From assembly GCF_000317045.1 (NCBI RefSeq), contig NC_019703.1, positions 2,964,501 to 3,028,500 of the forward strand: a DNA stretch of 64,000 nucleotides. The letters are read 5' to 3'. Numbering within the stretch: position 1 is the stretch's first letter; each line of letters opens with the position of its first letter. A model generated the notes under the pieces. It worked only from the letters and a program-made list of their open reading frames with translations. It was not told where the DNA came from and searched no databases. Position numbers and translations under genes: made by a program. This document shows, piece after piece, positions 42,039 through 51,298 of this stretch. This stretch comes from Geitlerinema sp. PCC 7407 (lineage in GTDB: Bacteria; Cyanobacteriota; Cyanobacteriia; PCC-7407).

Positions 42039-43259
42039 CTATCCCAGCATCTGTCGCAGGCGGTTATACACTCGGCCGTCATTGCGTTTATCCACCACCA
42101 GCACCTGCACCTCGCCGAGCTGATGCTCGACCGCCTCATAGATGCTGTAACAAATGCGATACTCCCCCTCATCGATGCTCATCACCGAGCGATAGCCATA
42201 CTTATTGAGGGGGCGGTGGTCCTGGGGACGCGGCGAGATTTGCAAGTCCAAGATCCGTATCATGAGCTGCTTAAACTCTCGGCTGGGCAGCTTCTTGAGA
42301 TCTTTTTCGCAGTCAATGCGCAGCCGATAAAAGTGCTTGCCGTTGGTGCAGCCCTCTTCGAAGGTGAGGGCGTCTTCGGTGGCCTGCTGCTGCTGAAAGC
42401 TCGCTTGGCGCAGCTGGCGCTTGAGGTCCCGCACTGTGCGGGTGAGGTTCTCGAGCTGGGCGCTCTGGAGGGCGGCTTGGTGGCTGAGCTGGCCTTCGAG
42501 GCAGGTGATGCTGCGGCGATGCTCGTCTTCTTGCTGGAGGGCGAGCTCGAGCTGGGCGAGGAGCTGATCAATTTCGCTTTGGTGATCGGCGAGCTGGAGG
42601 CCAAGGGTTTGGCACTGGTCGGTGAGGCGCTGAATGTCGGCTTGCTGATGCAAGACCTTGGCAGTTTCTTCGGTGAGCTGCTGTCGCAGCTGGTGGTTGA
42701 GGCTTTGGGAAGTGTCGAGCTCCTGCCGAAGCTGCGCAACGGCCTGGCTTTGCGGCTCCTGCTGGGTTTCGTGAATCGGGGAGACGCGCTCGAGCTCATA
42801 AATTTGCTGCTTGAGCTGCTGGATCTGAACGTGGGCCGTCTGGAGCTGCTGGGCAGCGGTGGCTGCGTCGGCGCTGAGCTGCTGGACTTGGGCTTGGTGA
42901 GACTCTAGGGCTTGGTGGGCTGCGTTGAGGCGATCGCCCGCTTGGTCAATCTGCGATCGAAAATTGATCTTTTCCAGTTCGCCCAGCGCTCGCTGGCGGC
43001 GCAGCCGCTGGACTCCCCACGCAGCGCCCCCCGCCGCAAAAGTTAGCAGCCCCGACAGATACAGCGATCCCACCGGCCGCTCACCGACAGCACTGCCAGT
43101 CATCTCTCCATAGGTATCCACAAAGCCAGCCGGCCCAGCCTGGGTCAGATGCACCTCCACCACTGGATACTGGTTCGAGGGCATCGCTAGGTGAGCACCA
43201 ACAACAATCAAAACAGCCAGGAGGCTGAGGGGAATCACCCGAAGCAGGAGACTACGCAT
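42039..43259 (-). CDS. Membrane-anchored coiled-coil protein with C-terminal RelE/ParE-like domain
   Basis: This 406-aa protein has a membrane segment at about 7-23, a second hydrophobic segment at about 63-84, and a long Gln/Leu/Glu-rich coiled coil (about 90-315). A compact C-terminal domain (about 318-406) resembles RelE/ParE mRNA interferase toxins: DCEKDLKKLPSREFKQLMIR, PLNKYGYRSVMSIDEGEYRI, CYSIYE and VLVVDKRNDGRVYNRLRQ. In RelE toxins such strands carry the basic residues that contact mRNA. No antitoxin-sized gene is adjacent. A toxin fold tied to a membrane coil is unusual; it could be a non-toxic RNA- or protein-binding domain. ATG 43259 is chosen; the ribosome binding site is weak. 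Confidence 0.75.
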   Translation of the reverse strand: MRSLLLRVIPLSLLAVLIVVGAHLAMPSNQYPVVEVHLTQAGPAGFVDTYGEMTGSAVGERPVGSLYLSGLLTFAAGGAAWGVQRLRRQRALGELEKINFRSQIDQAGDRLNAAHQALESHQAQVQQLSADAATAAQQLQTAHVQIQQLKQQIYELERVSPIHETQQEPQSQAVAQLRQELDTSQSLNHQLRQQLTEETAKVLHQQADIQRLTDQCQTLGLQLADHQSEIDQLLAQLELALQQEDEHRRSITCLEGQLSHQAALQSAQLENLTRTVRDLKRQLRQASFQQQQATEDALTFEEGCTNGKHFYRLRIDCEKDLKKLPSREFKQLMIRILDLQISPRPQDHRPLNKYGYRSVMSIDEGEYRICYSIYEAVEHQLGEVQVLVVDKRNDGRVYNRLRQMLG

Positions 43260-43767
43260 GGGCTTCAAGAAGACGACGGTGGCAATAGGCTGGGGCCAAG
43301 GAAGACCAAAGACTTCCCAAAGCTCTTTTGGAAAGGGCTCTCTGGGTCAAGAGCAAAGCGCTCTAGCGCAGCTTGAGGAGGGCGCAGGCGCTAGAGCAGC
43401 GTGGCTAGAAACCAGCCGGGAAATAACTCCCGACCCTTTCTCCTATAAGCACTTCCTATCACTTTAGCAATGAGTGAGAATCTGGCTGTATGGTAGCACG
43501 CGGCTCTGGTCCTCTGGGATTGCCCCTTGCTAAGGGCGATCGCCCCCGATTTTGGACGGCTTGGCGGGTGCTACCACTTTTCGGGATTGAGCAGGCTCGC
43601 TGCCAATGAGTGCAGGCTCTCGGCCCTTCCGGTTTCAGGTCCCAAGGGACCGTGAAATTCTGCGATCGCGCTGATCCCCGGCTCTCCCCAAAGGCCAATC
43701 TCTCTGCTCAATTGGTTTATGCTGGAACTAGTGCCGGTTCACAGAACTTCACAAATATTGCCTGCCC
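43260..43767. other. Intergenic region between divergent genes
   Basis: About 500 bp with no supported gene. A 79-codon minus-strand frame (43459-43698) shows no family. Promoters of the RelE-like and PTPS genes are expected here. Confidence 0.5.
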
Positions 43768-44640
43768 ATGAAATGCACCATTAATCGTCGAGCGGAGTTC
43801 TCGGCCAGCCACCGATACTGGTTGCCGGAGCTGACCGACGCCGAAAATGCGCAACGTTTTGGCCTCTGCGCTCGCGCACCGGGCCACGGCCACAACTATG
43901 TGCTGTACGTCTCCATGGCCGGAGATCTAGACGAGTACGGCATGGTGCTCAACCTGTCTGACGTCAAGCACGTCATCAAGCAGGAGGTCACCCAGCAGCT
44001 GAACTTCTCCTTTTTAAATGAAGCGTGGCCAGAGTTTACGCAAACCCTGCCCACCACGGAGAATATCGCGCGGGTGGTCTGGCAGCGTCTCGCCCCGCAT
44101 TTGCCGCTGGTGCGAATTCAGCTTTACGAACATCCTGAACTTTGGGCCGATTACTTGGGGAATGACATGGAAGCGTTTTTGACCATTAGCACTCATTTCA
44201 GCGCCGCCCACCGTCTGGCGCGCCCAGATCTCAGCTACGAAGAGAACTGCGAGATCTACGGCAAGTGTGCACGCCCCAACGGCCATGGGCACAACTACCA
44301 TTTGGAAGTGACCGTGAAGGGCCAGATCGACCCGCGCACGGGCATGATCGCGGACCTGGTGGAGCTGCAAAAGGCCATCGACGAGTTTGTGGTGGAGCCC
44401 TTTGACCACACCTTCTTGAACAAAGACATCGCCTACTTTGAGCAGGTGGTGCCGACGGCGGAAAATATCGCGGTTCACATTCGCGATCTGCTGGTGGAGC
44501 CGATCCGGGCGACGGGCGCTGAGCTGTACAAGGTGAAGCTGGTTGAGAGCCCCAACAACTCCTGCGAGGTGTACACCAACCTGGTGGCGGAGGGCCGCGT
44601 GACGGCCCAGGCAGAAACGCCGGTGCTGGTGCAGGTCTAG
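43768..44640 (+). CDS. Tandem 6-pyruvoyl-tetrahydropterin synthase / QueD-like protein
   Basis: This 290-aa protein has two PTPS/QueD domains in one chain. Domain 1 (about 1-130) has zinc histidines His15, His40 and His42 (SASHRYW, GHGHNY) and Cys34. Domain 2 (about 135-285) has His148, His173 and His175 (SAAHRL, NGHGHNYHLEV), Cys167, and later EVTVKGQIDPRTGM and PTAENIAVHI. The family makes 6-pyruvoyl-tetrahydropterin or 6-carboxy-tetrahydropterin (queuosine precursor) from dihydroneopterin triphosphate. Both domains keep the metal-binding and catalytic residues, so both may act. Single-domain proteins are usual; the duplication is the odd point. Confidence 0.88.
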   Translation: MKCTINRRAEFSASHRYWLPELTDAENAQRFGLCARAPGHGHNYVLYVSMAGDLDEYGMVLNLSDVKHVIKQEVTQQLNFSFLNEAWPEFTQTLPTTENIARVVWQRLAPHLPLVRIQLYEHPELWADYLGNDMEAFLTISTHFSAAHRLARPDLSYEENCEIYGKCARPNGHGHNYHLEVTVKGQIDPRTGMIADLVELQKAIDEFVVEPFDHTFLNKDIAYFEQVVPTAENIAVHIRDLLVEPIRATGAELYKVKLVESPNNSCEVYTNLVAEGRVTAQAETPVLVQV

Positions 44641-44669
44641 TCGATCGAAGGGCCAGGTTTTCGACGATT

Positions 44670-44714
44670 CAAAGGCGATCGCGTTTTCCCGATGGCAGGG
44701 GGCGATCGCCTTTG
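44670..44714. terminator. HIP1-pair terminator-like hairpin
   Basis: A perfect 13-bp inverted repeat CAAAGGCGATCGC/GCGATCGCCTTTG (44670-44682 with 44702-44714) has a 19-nt loop. It lies between the convergent PTPS and phosphoglycerate mutase genes. The T tract is short. Confidence 0.6.
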
Positions 44715-44749
44715 TCGTGGGTGCCTAGCGCAGGATTGCTGAACCAGGC

Positions 44750-45442
44750 CTAGAGCGTGCGCTTACTCAGGATCTGCGCGGCGGGGGTCATTTCATAGAC
44801 GATCGGCACCCCGGTCGCCAGCTCCAGATCGGGCACGGTTTCCGGATCGAGCTGGTCGAGGTGCATGATGATCGATCGCAGCGAGTTGCCGTGGGCCGCC
44901 ACCAAGACCACCTCGTCTTGGGCGATGTGGCTCAAGATCCGGCTCTGGAAGAAAGGCAGGGTGCGGGCTGCCGTGTCGGCGAGGCTTTCGCCGCCGGGGG
45001 GCCGAGTGGCAAAGGAGCGTCGCCAAGTGTGGACGACCTCTGAGCCGTACTTGGCGGCGGTTTGGCTCTTGTTGAGGCCCTGCAGCTCGCCGTAGTAGCG
45101 TTCATCCAGGGCCGCCGAGAGAAAAATCGGTAGTTCTTGGCTTGGGTCGCCTTCGTAGGCGTCCCAGCCGTGCCAGTCGGGATCGTCGGCGTTGTGCTTG
45201 AGCACGGGGCTGCGATCGCCACACACGCCTTCGCACTCAGTGAGGGCGATGATGGCGGTCTCGATGGCGCGAATCAGCAGGCTCGTGTAGCAGACGTCAA
45301 CGCGGTAGTTCGAAATTTGCTGGGCGGCGCGGCGGGCTTCTTCTCGGCCCTGCTTGCTCAGGGGGACATCGACCCAGCCCGTAAAGCGGTTGGCAGCGTT
45401 CCAGGTGCTCTGCCCGTGACGAATCAAAATCAGCGTGGCCAT
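44750..45442 (-). CDS. gpmA: 2,3-bisphosphoglycerate-dependent phosphoglycerate mutase
   Basis: This 230-aa histidine phosphatase superfamily enzyme of glycolysis interconverts 3- and 2-phosphoglycerate. The phospho-histidine motif is LIRHGQSTWN (His9). FTGWVDVPLSKQG and ALDERYYGELQGLNK match GpmA, the proton-donor Glu lies in DERYYGELQG, and the second His is in VAAHGNSLRS. AGGAG 6 nt before ATG 45442 fixes the start. The length fits dPGM rather than iPGM. Single gene. Confidence 0.93.
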   Translation of the reverse strand: MATLILIRHGQSTWNAANRFTGWVDVPLSKQGREEARRAAQQISNYRVDVCYTSLLIRAIETAIIALTECEGVCGDRSPVLKHNADDPDWHGWDAYEGDPSQELPIFLSAALDERYYGELQGLNKSQTAAKYGSEVVHTWRRSFATRPPGGESLADTAARTLPFFQSRILSHIAQDEVVLVAAHGNSLRSIIMHLDQLDPETVPDLELATGVPIVYEMTPAAQILSKRTL

Positions 45443-45579
45443 GATTTCTCCTGGGAGTCTGGCCAAACTTTAGCAGGGGGGCGATCGCCGTTGGCGGGAT
45501 CGGAATCACCTAGGTGGGTCATCCAGGCAGCCGGGGGCGATCGCTAAGCTAGAAGCATGTTTGTGGCGGGAAAATTCCC

Positions 45580-46347
<768 letters not shown>

Positions 46348-46389
46348 AACATGCCTCAAGACTTATTATTGCTCTTCACCCCTTCTGCT

Positions 46390-46417
46390 CCCCTTCTCCC
46401 AAGTTTGGGAGAAGGGG
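46390..46417. repeat. Dispersed hairpin repeat
   Basis: A perfect 13-bp stem CCCCTTCTCCCAA/TTGGGAGAAGGGG (46390-46402 with 46405-46417) has a 2-nt centre and is followed by a G-rich GTTGGGGGATGAGGG. No T tract. The sequence resembles dispersed intergenic repeats of cyanobacteria rather than a terminator. Confidence 0.7.
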
Positions 46418-46508
46418 TTGGGGGATGAGGGTGATTCTTTGACTTCTCAGACATCCTCTAAGGGAAAATAAGGGGTCTTGCTCTTTCACTTGACCGCTGA
46501 ATCTCCGC

Positions 46509-47966
46509 GTGAACCAAGCCGATTTGCCTCTGCTGAACGCCCTCCAGACCCAGGCGTCTCGCCCCTACGCTCCCTTTCATACGCCGGGCCACAAACAAGG
46601 CCGGGGCGCACCGCCGGAGCTTGTGGCGCTCTTGAGCACCCAAGGACTGCGCGCGGACCTGCCAGAGCTGCCGGAGCTGGACAATCTGTTTGCGCCGCAG
46701 GGGCCGATTTTGGCGGCCCAGGAGCTGGCCGCTGAGGCCTTTGGGGCGGACCAGACCTGGTTTTTGGCCAATGGCTCGACGAGCGGCGTGATCGCGGCGA
46801 TCGCGGCGACCTGCGGTCCGGGCGACAGGCTGATTTTGCCTCGCAATGTCCACCAGTCGGCGATCGCGGGCTTGGTGGTGTCGGGGGCAACGCCTGTTTT
46901 CGTAGCGCCGGTGTATGACCCGGCCCAAGGTCTGGCCTATGGCCTGGATCCGGAGGCGATCGCCCAGGCCCTGGTCGACCATCCCCAGACCAAGGCGGTG
47001 CTGATCGTGTCGCCGACCTACGAGGGCGTGTGTGCCGACGTGGCTGCGATCGCGGCGATCGCCCACCGCCACGGCGTGCCCCTGATCGTCGATGAGGCCC
47101 ACGGTCCCCACTTTGCCTTTTACCCCGAGCTTCCCCCCTCGGCCTTGGCGGCGGGGGCGGACCTGGTCATCCAGTCCACCCACAAAATCCTGTCGGCGCT
47201 GACCCAGGCGGCCATGCTCCACCTGCGGGGCGATCGCGTTATGCCCCGCCGGATCAGTCAGGCCCTCCAGCTCGTCCAGTCCACCAGCCCCAACTACTGG
47301 CTGCTGGCCTCCCTAGACGCAGCGCGCCACCAGATGGCCACCGAAGGCCCGGCCCGAATGGCAGCGGCGATCGCCCTCGCCCGCCGCGCCCGGGAGCAGC
47401 TCCAAGCCCTACCGGGCCTCTCGCTCCTGGAGCCGCCCCCCGTGCCCCAGCCCGGCTTTGCAGCGCTGGACCTGACGCGCATCACCGTCGACGTCACCCA
47501 GTGGGGCTTTGATGGCTTTGCCGCCGACCAGCGCCTCCACGAAGCCTTTGGCGTGACCGCCGAGCTGCCGACTCTGCGGCGTCTCACTTTCTTGGTCACC
47601 CTGGGCAACACCGACGCAGATATCGAGGCGCTGGTGCAGGGCTTTCATCGCTTGGCCGCTGAGGCTAGCGCGCCCCTCGTGCCAGCGCCCTGGCAGCCCC
47701 TGGAGGCCGACGGACCGCTGGCGCGATCGCCCCGGGAGGCTTTTTTTGGATCTCAGACGACCGTTCCCCTGGCAGAGGCCGTCGGCACCATCAGCGCCGC
47801 CACCGTTTGTCCCTATCCACCGGGGATTCCGGTGCTGCTGCCGGGAGAGCGCATTACCCCTGCTGCTGTCCGCCTCGTTCAGGAGGTGCTGGCGGCAGGC
47901 GGATTTGTGACGGGGTGCGGCGAGGAGGCAGATCCCCGGGTGAATGTCTTGCAGGAGTCACTGTAA
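46509..47966 (+). CDS. Orn/Lys/Arg decarboxylase family PLP enzyme
   Basis: This 485-aa fold-type I PLP enzyme has PFHTPGHKQGRG near the N-terminus, WFLANGSTSGVIAAI, and Asp195 in IVDEAHGPHFAF that pairs with the PLP nitrogen. The Schiff-base lysine is Lys226 in IQSTHKILSALTQ. The C-terminal ornithine decarboxylase domain ends with YPPGIPVLLPGERI. It probably decarboxylates arginine, lysine or ornithine for polyamine synthesis; the substrate cannot be read from the sequence. GTG 46509 start, weak ribosome binding site. The cbiT gene lies downstream. Confidence 0.9.
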   Translation: MNQADLPLLNALQTQASRPYAPFHTPGHKQGRGAPPELVALLSTQGLRADLPELPELDNLFAPQGPILAAQELAAEAFGADQTWFLANGSTSGVIAAIAATCGPGDRLILPRNVHQSAIAGLVVSGATPVFVAPVYDPAQGLAYGLDPEAIAQALVDHPQTKAVLIVSPTYEGVCADVAAIAAIAHRHGVPLIVDEAHGPHFAFYPELPPSALAAGADLVIQSTHKILSALTQAAMLHLRGDRVMPRRISQALQLVQSTSPNYWLLASLDAARHQMATEGPARMAAAIALARRAREQLQALPGLSLLEPPPVPQPGFAALDLTRITVDVTQWGFDGFAADQRLHEAFGVTAELPTLRRLTFLVTLGNTDADIEALVQGFHRLAAEASAPLVPAPWQPLEADGPLARSPREAFFGSQTTVPLAEAVGTISAATVCPYPPGIPVLLPGERITPAAVRLVQEVLAAGGFVTGCGEEADPRVNVLQESL

Positions 47967-48176
47967 CGGTCTCCCGCCGTCAACCAAGTGAGTCCACGGC
48001 AGGGTCGCCCCAGCGGCCACTCCGAGCGATTGTTCCTTAAGATAGGGCGAGGGTTCCCCCAAGCTGGAAGCTGTCCCAGTAGAATCAGCTTCGGAAGCCG
48101 ACGCAGGAGTTTCCCTCCTCTGACCCCACAATCCTGCCTATTCCCCACCGTGCGCCGTCATCCATCTGTTGCCCCT

Positions 48177-48779
48177 ATGCCCTGTCAACTCTGGCCCTAC
48201 ACCACTCCTGGCATCACTGACGACCTGTTTGAAGGATTGCCCGGCATTCCTATGACCAAGCGGGAAGTGCGCCTGCTGATCTTGTCCCAGCTGCGGCTGA
48301 AAAAAGATGCGGTGTTTTGGGATATCGGCGCTGGCACCGGCACGATTTCGGTGGAGGTGGGGCTGCTGTGTCCCGAGGGGCGCATTGTCGCAGTGGAGCG
48401 AGATGAAGAAGTGGCGGCCTTGATTCGGCGCAACTGCGATCGCTTTGAGGTGGGCAATATTCAGGTGATCGAGGGCAATGCGCCCGAGTGCCTGGAGGCT
48501 CTGGCTGATTCGCCGGACTGCGTTTGCATCGAGGGCGGGCGATCGGTGCGGGAAATCTTGACGGCGGTGTGGCCGAGGCTGCGATCGCCGGGGCGCGTGG
48601 TGGCGATCGCCAGCAACCTCGAGGGCCTCTACGCCATCTCAGAGAGCTTTTCGGCCCTCCAGGCCCGCAACATCGAGGTGGTCCAGTCCGCCGTCAATCG
48701 CCTCGAAAAGCGCGGCATCCACCAAACCTTTGCCGCCGCCGACCCCCTCTTTGTCCTGAGTGCCGAAAAGCTGAGCTAG
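48177..48779 (+). CDS. cbiT: Precorrin-6B C15-methyltransferase (decarboxylating) CbiT
   Basis: This 200-aa SAM-dependent methyltransferase has the glycine-rich loop DIGAGTGTISVEVG (about 49-62). GIPMTKREVRLLILSQLRL near the start is characteristic of CbiT. VVAIASNLEG and an ending DPLFVLSAEKLS complete the family pattern. CbiT methylates C15 and removes the C12 acetate carboxyl during cobalamin synthesis. A longer frame to 47988 has no matching sequence, so ATG 48177 is the start. The upstream 210 bp hold no convincing cobalamin riboswitch. Confidence 0.92.
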   Translation: MPCQLWPYTTPGITDDLFEGLPGIPMTKREVRLLILSQLRLKKDAVFWDIGAGTGTISVEVGLLCPEGRIVAVERDEEVAALIRRNCDRFEVGNIQVIEGNAPECLEALADSPDCVCIEGGRSVREILTAVWPRLRSPGRVVAIASNLEGLYAISESFSALQARNIEVVQSAVNRLEKRGIHQTFAAADPLFVLSAEKLS

Positions 48780-48886
48780 CGAGCAATACCGCTCCGCAGC
48801 CTTACGCTCGGTATAAGCTTAGGTTAACCCTATTGAAGGCCGCGATCGCGCGTTTTCGGGTCATTCACCTCACACTGCCTTGCTCT

Positions 48887-49750
48887 ATGCCTTGGTCTCG
48901 AATTGTCAGCGGAATCGTAGCGATTGTCCTTGCCCTCGGAATGATTTTCCTCGGCGGCTGGTACTTCACGCTGGGATTCGGCATCATCATCTATCTGGGA
49001 CAGCAAGAATACTTCCAGATGGCTCGGGCCAAGGGGATTCTGCCAGCGGCCAAAACAACGTTGGTTGTCAGCCAGCTGCTGCTGATCACCTCGACGCTTT
49101 CTCCTGCCCTTGCGGATGCTGTGATGCCCGTGGCCGGGACGTTCATTTGCTTTTACCTGCTCTTTCAGCCCAAGTTCGCCACCATTGCTGACATTGCCAC
49201 GTCAATTTTGGGCTTGTTTTATGGCGGCTACCTGCCGAGCTACTGGATTCGGCTGCGATCGCTCGGCAGCGCAGCCAGCACCAATCTTCCCCTGGGCGGC
49301 TTCTGGCCAGAGTCCTGGAGCCTGAGCAGTCTCCCCGAAGGCCTGACCTTGACTTTGCTGTCCTTTGGCTGCATCTGGGCCGCCGACATCGGCGCCTACA
49401 CCTTCGGCAAGCTCTTTGGCCGCACCCGCCTCTCGGACATCAGCCCCAAGAAAACGGTGGAGGGCGCAGTGTTTGGCGTAGCTGGCAGCGTGGGCGTAGC
49501 GATCGCCGGTTCCTGGTATCTCGACTGGCCCGCCTGGCCCTACACCGGGGTCGGCCTGGGACTGATCATCGGCATTGCCAGCCTCCTGGGCGACCTCACC
49601 GAGTCCATGATGAAGCGCGATGCGGGCGTCAAGGACTCCGGCCAGCTGATTCCCGGCCACGGCGGCATTCTCGACCGGGCCGACAGCTACGTCTTCACGG
49701 CTCCTCTGGTTTACTACTTCGTCACCCTGCTGCTGCCCCTGCTCTCCTAG
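48887..49750 (+). CDS. cdsA: Phosphatidate cytidylyltransferase CdsA
   Basis: This 287-aa protein has about eight membrane helices. The family signature S-x-x-K-R-x4-K-D-x3-x-x-P-G-H-G-G-x-x-D-R is at the C-terminus (SMMKRDAGVKDSGQLIPGHG then GILDRADSYVFTAP), and DIGAYTFGKLFGRTRLSDIS,PKKTVEG is the middle block. It makes CDP-diacylglycerol from phosphatidate and CTP for phospholipid synthesis. The start is ATG 48887; the frame extends upstream over cbiT in another phase, which I reject. Confidence 0.94.
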   Translation: MPWSRIVSGIVAIVLALGMIFLGGWYFTLGFGIIIYLGQQEYFQMARAKGILPAAKTTLVVSQLLLITSTLSPALADAVMPVAGTFICFYLLFQPKFATIADIATSILGLFYGGYLPSYWIRLRSLGSAASTNLPLGGFWPESWSLSSLPEGLTLTLLSFGCIWAADIGAYTFGKLFGRTRLSDISPKKTVEGAVFGVAGSVGVAIAGSWYLDWPAWPYTGVGLGLIIGIASLLGDLTESMMKRDAGVKDSGQLIPGHGGILDRADSYVFTAPLVYYFVTLLLPLLS

Positions 49751-49798
49751 GGCCACGCTCCGTCGCAGCCTGCGATCGCCGACTTTCAAACCCAAGCC

Positions 49799-49846
49799 AA
49801 GCGCTTGCCCCACGGTTTCGAGACAGAGTCCGCAGGGCAAGCGCTT
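49799..49846. terminator. Possible terminator between convergent genes
   Basis: A perfect 12-bp inverted repeat AAGCGCTTGCCC/GGGCAAGCGCTT (49799-49810 with 49835-49846) has a 24-nt loop and only a short T run. It lies between cdsA and the DUF2993 gene. Confidence 0.5.
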
Positions 49847-49879
49847 TATGGCAGGGCAAAAACTCAGCTGAAACCGAGG

Positions 49880-50686
49880 CTAGCCCGGCAGCACCGTTAA
49901 GTGGCCCTGGCAGTGGAGGCATTCGCTAGACAAGGTCAGGTCTTCGATCACCACGGTTTCGCCGAGGTCGAGGACATAGCCATCGAGCTCCCGCAGGGGA
50001 ATGCCGCGCTGGGCGTTGAGGTGGGGCAGCCAGGAGGGCTTCTCGAAGCGCAGATAGCGTCCCTGGCCCGACAGGCCCGTGCGAATGATCAGAGGCACCG
50101 CTTCGCCGCTGGCTGAGCGGATCTGGCTACTGAGGATCAGGGCGTCGGGGAGCAGCTTGACCTGGAGATTTTGCAGATTGAGGGGGCCTTCGGTGGTGAC
50201 CTCCTCGCCGATGGCGTCGGTGCTGCCCAGCCAATCGGTCAAGAAGTCGATCACAGCGTTGGCAAACAGCGGCGTTTGCAGGGAGGCGTTGAAGTCGGCC
50301 TCTTGGAGCGTGAGTTCGGCGGTAACGGGGATGGGCTCTAGGAGCTGAAGGGGTTTGCCGCGCAGCACCTGGCCCAGGTTGACCCGGATGTTTTCGCCCG
50401 TCATGGCGATCTGGCTCAGATGGATGCCTTGGTAAATGGCTTTGCGGGCGGCGAGGACGATGCGCGGTAGGTAGCCCGACAAAATCTGGCGATCGCCGCT
50501 GGCAATCTCGATCTGGAGATCCTCGATGTGCTCGACCTGCGATCGCAGCCACAGCTTGACCGCCGGCGTCAGCACCCGGCTGATCAGCCGACTGCGGGGC
50601 GCGCGATCGCCCTTGGCCTGCTCAGCCTCTGGGCCTTCAGCTTCCAGCGGATGGGACGAAGAAAAATCTGAACTCTCTGAACTCAT
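49880..50686 (-). CDS. DUF2993 (LmeA-like) phospholipid-binding domain protein
   Basis: This 268-aa protein starts with an acidic Ser-rich stretch. A DUF2993-type domain follows: LISRVLTPAVKLWLRSQVEH, VAARKAIYQGIHLSQIAMTG-like, LQLLEPIPVTAELTLQEAD and a C-terminal GETVVIEDLTLS. LmeA homologues bind phospholipids and have been linked to mannan length in mycobacteria; in cyanobacteria the role is unknown. No signal peptide is seen. ATG 50686 is preferred over an upstream frame start at 50704. Confidence 0.8.
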   Translation of the reverse strand: MSSESSDFSSSHPLEAEGPEAEQAKGDRAPRSRLISRVLTPAVKLWLRSQVEHIEDLQIEIASGDRQILSGYLPRIVLAARKAIYQGIHLSQIAMTGENIRVNLGQVLRGKPLQLLEPIPVTAELTLQEADFNASLQTPLFANAVIDFLTDWLGSTDAIGEEVTTEGPLNLQNLQVKLLPDALILSSQIRSASGEAVPLIIRTGLSGQGRYLRFEKPSWLPHLNAQRGIPLRELDGYVLDLGETVVIEDLTLSSECLHCQGHLTVLPG

Positions 50687-51298
50687 GAAAAACCACTGTG
50701 ACAAAGAACCGGAGCCAGCGACGCCCTCGGTCCGAGCGGGCTGGGCTGCAGTTTAGGACGCGGCTGCTTTGCAAAAGTTTACCGCACGCCCCAACTCGAA
50801 TCTTGCCTCAAATTTTGTGTCAAGAATCTCTGACAATTGCCCTGATCCCCTCAAGGATAAATGTCAGGAAAATTTGACATAACGATCCCCATTTTTGCCT
50901 AGAATTCGTAGAACCTCGCAAAATCAGCCTTTTAAGGCCTTGATCTCTTTTGATTTTTTTGCGACATATGAAGCAAGCGAGCGATCCCCACTTCACTGCT
51001 TGATCCCAAAAAGATCGCAACGAACGGGGGCAAGGCTCCTAGCTCCAGGGCTTGTTTTGGCTCCGGATGCTGTGAAGGAGGGTCTAGCGCTGCGACCACT
51101 ATTCGGTTCGCGATCGCTTGCCAGTGAGTTCCAGGTCAACCTGGAGACAAAGACTGCAGACTACGTAGACCGACCACTGAATATGCCAGGGAGTCCAACG
51201 CTCTGACTTCTGACCTAGAGCTCTCGCAACGCTCTAGGGCTACAGCCACTGCCAGAAGTCCTGCATTCGATGTCTTTACCCAATCGGAGACCATACCC
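50687..51298. other. Intergenic region between divergent genes
   Basis: About 610 bp without a supported gene. A plus-strand frame (50895-51206) shows no family. Promoters of the DUF2993 and DUF4912 genes are expected; no boxes can be named. Confidence 0.5.

Noticed and set aside
47967..48176. Possible cobalamin riboswitch before cbiT
   Set aside because: A GCCACT occurs, but the rest of the conserved B12-box core cannot be found.
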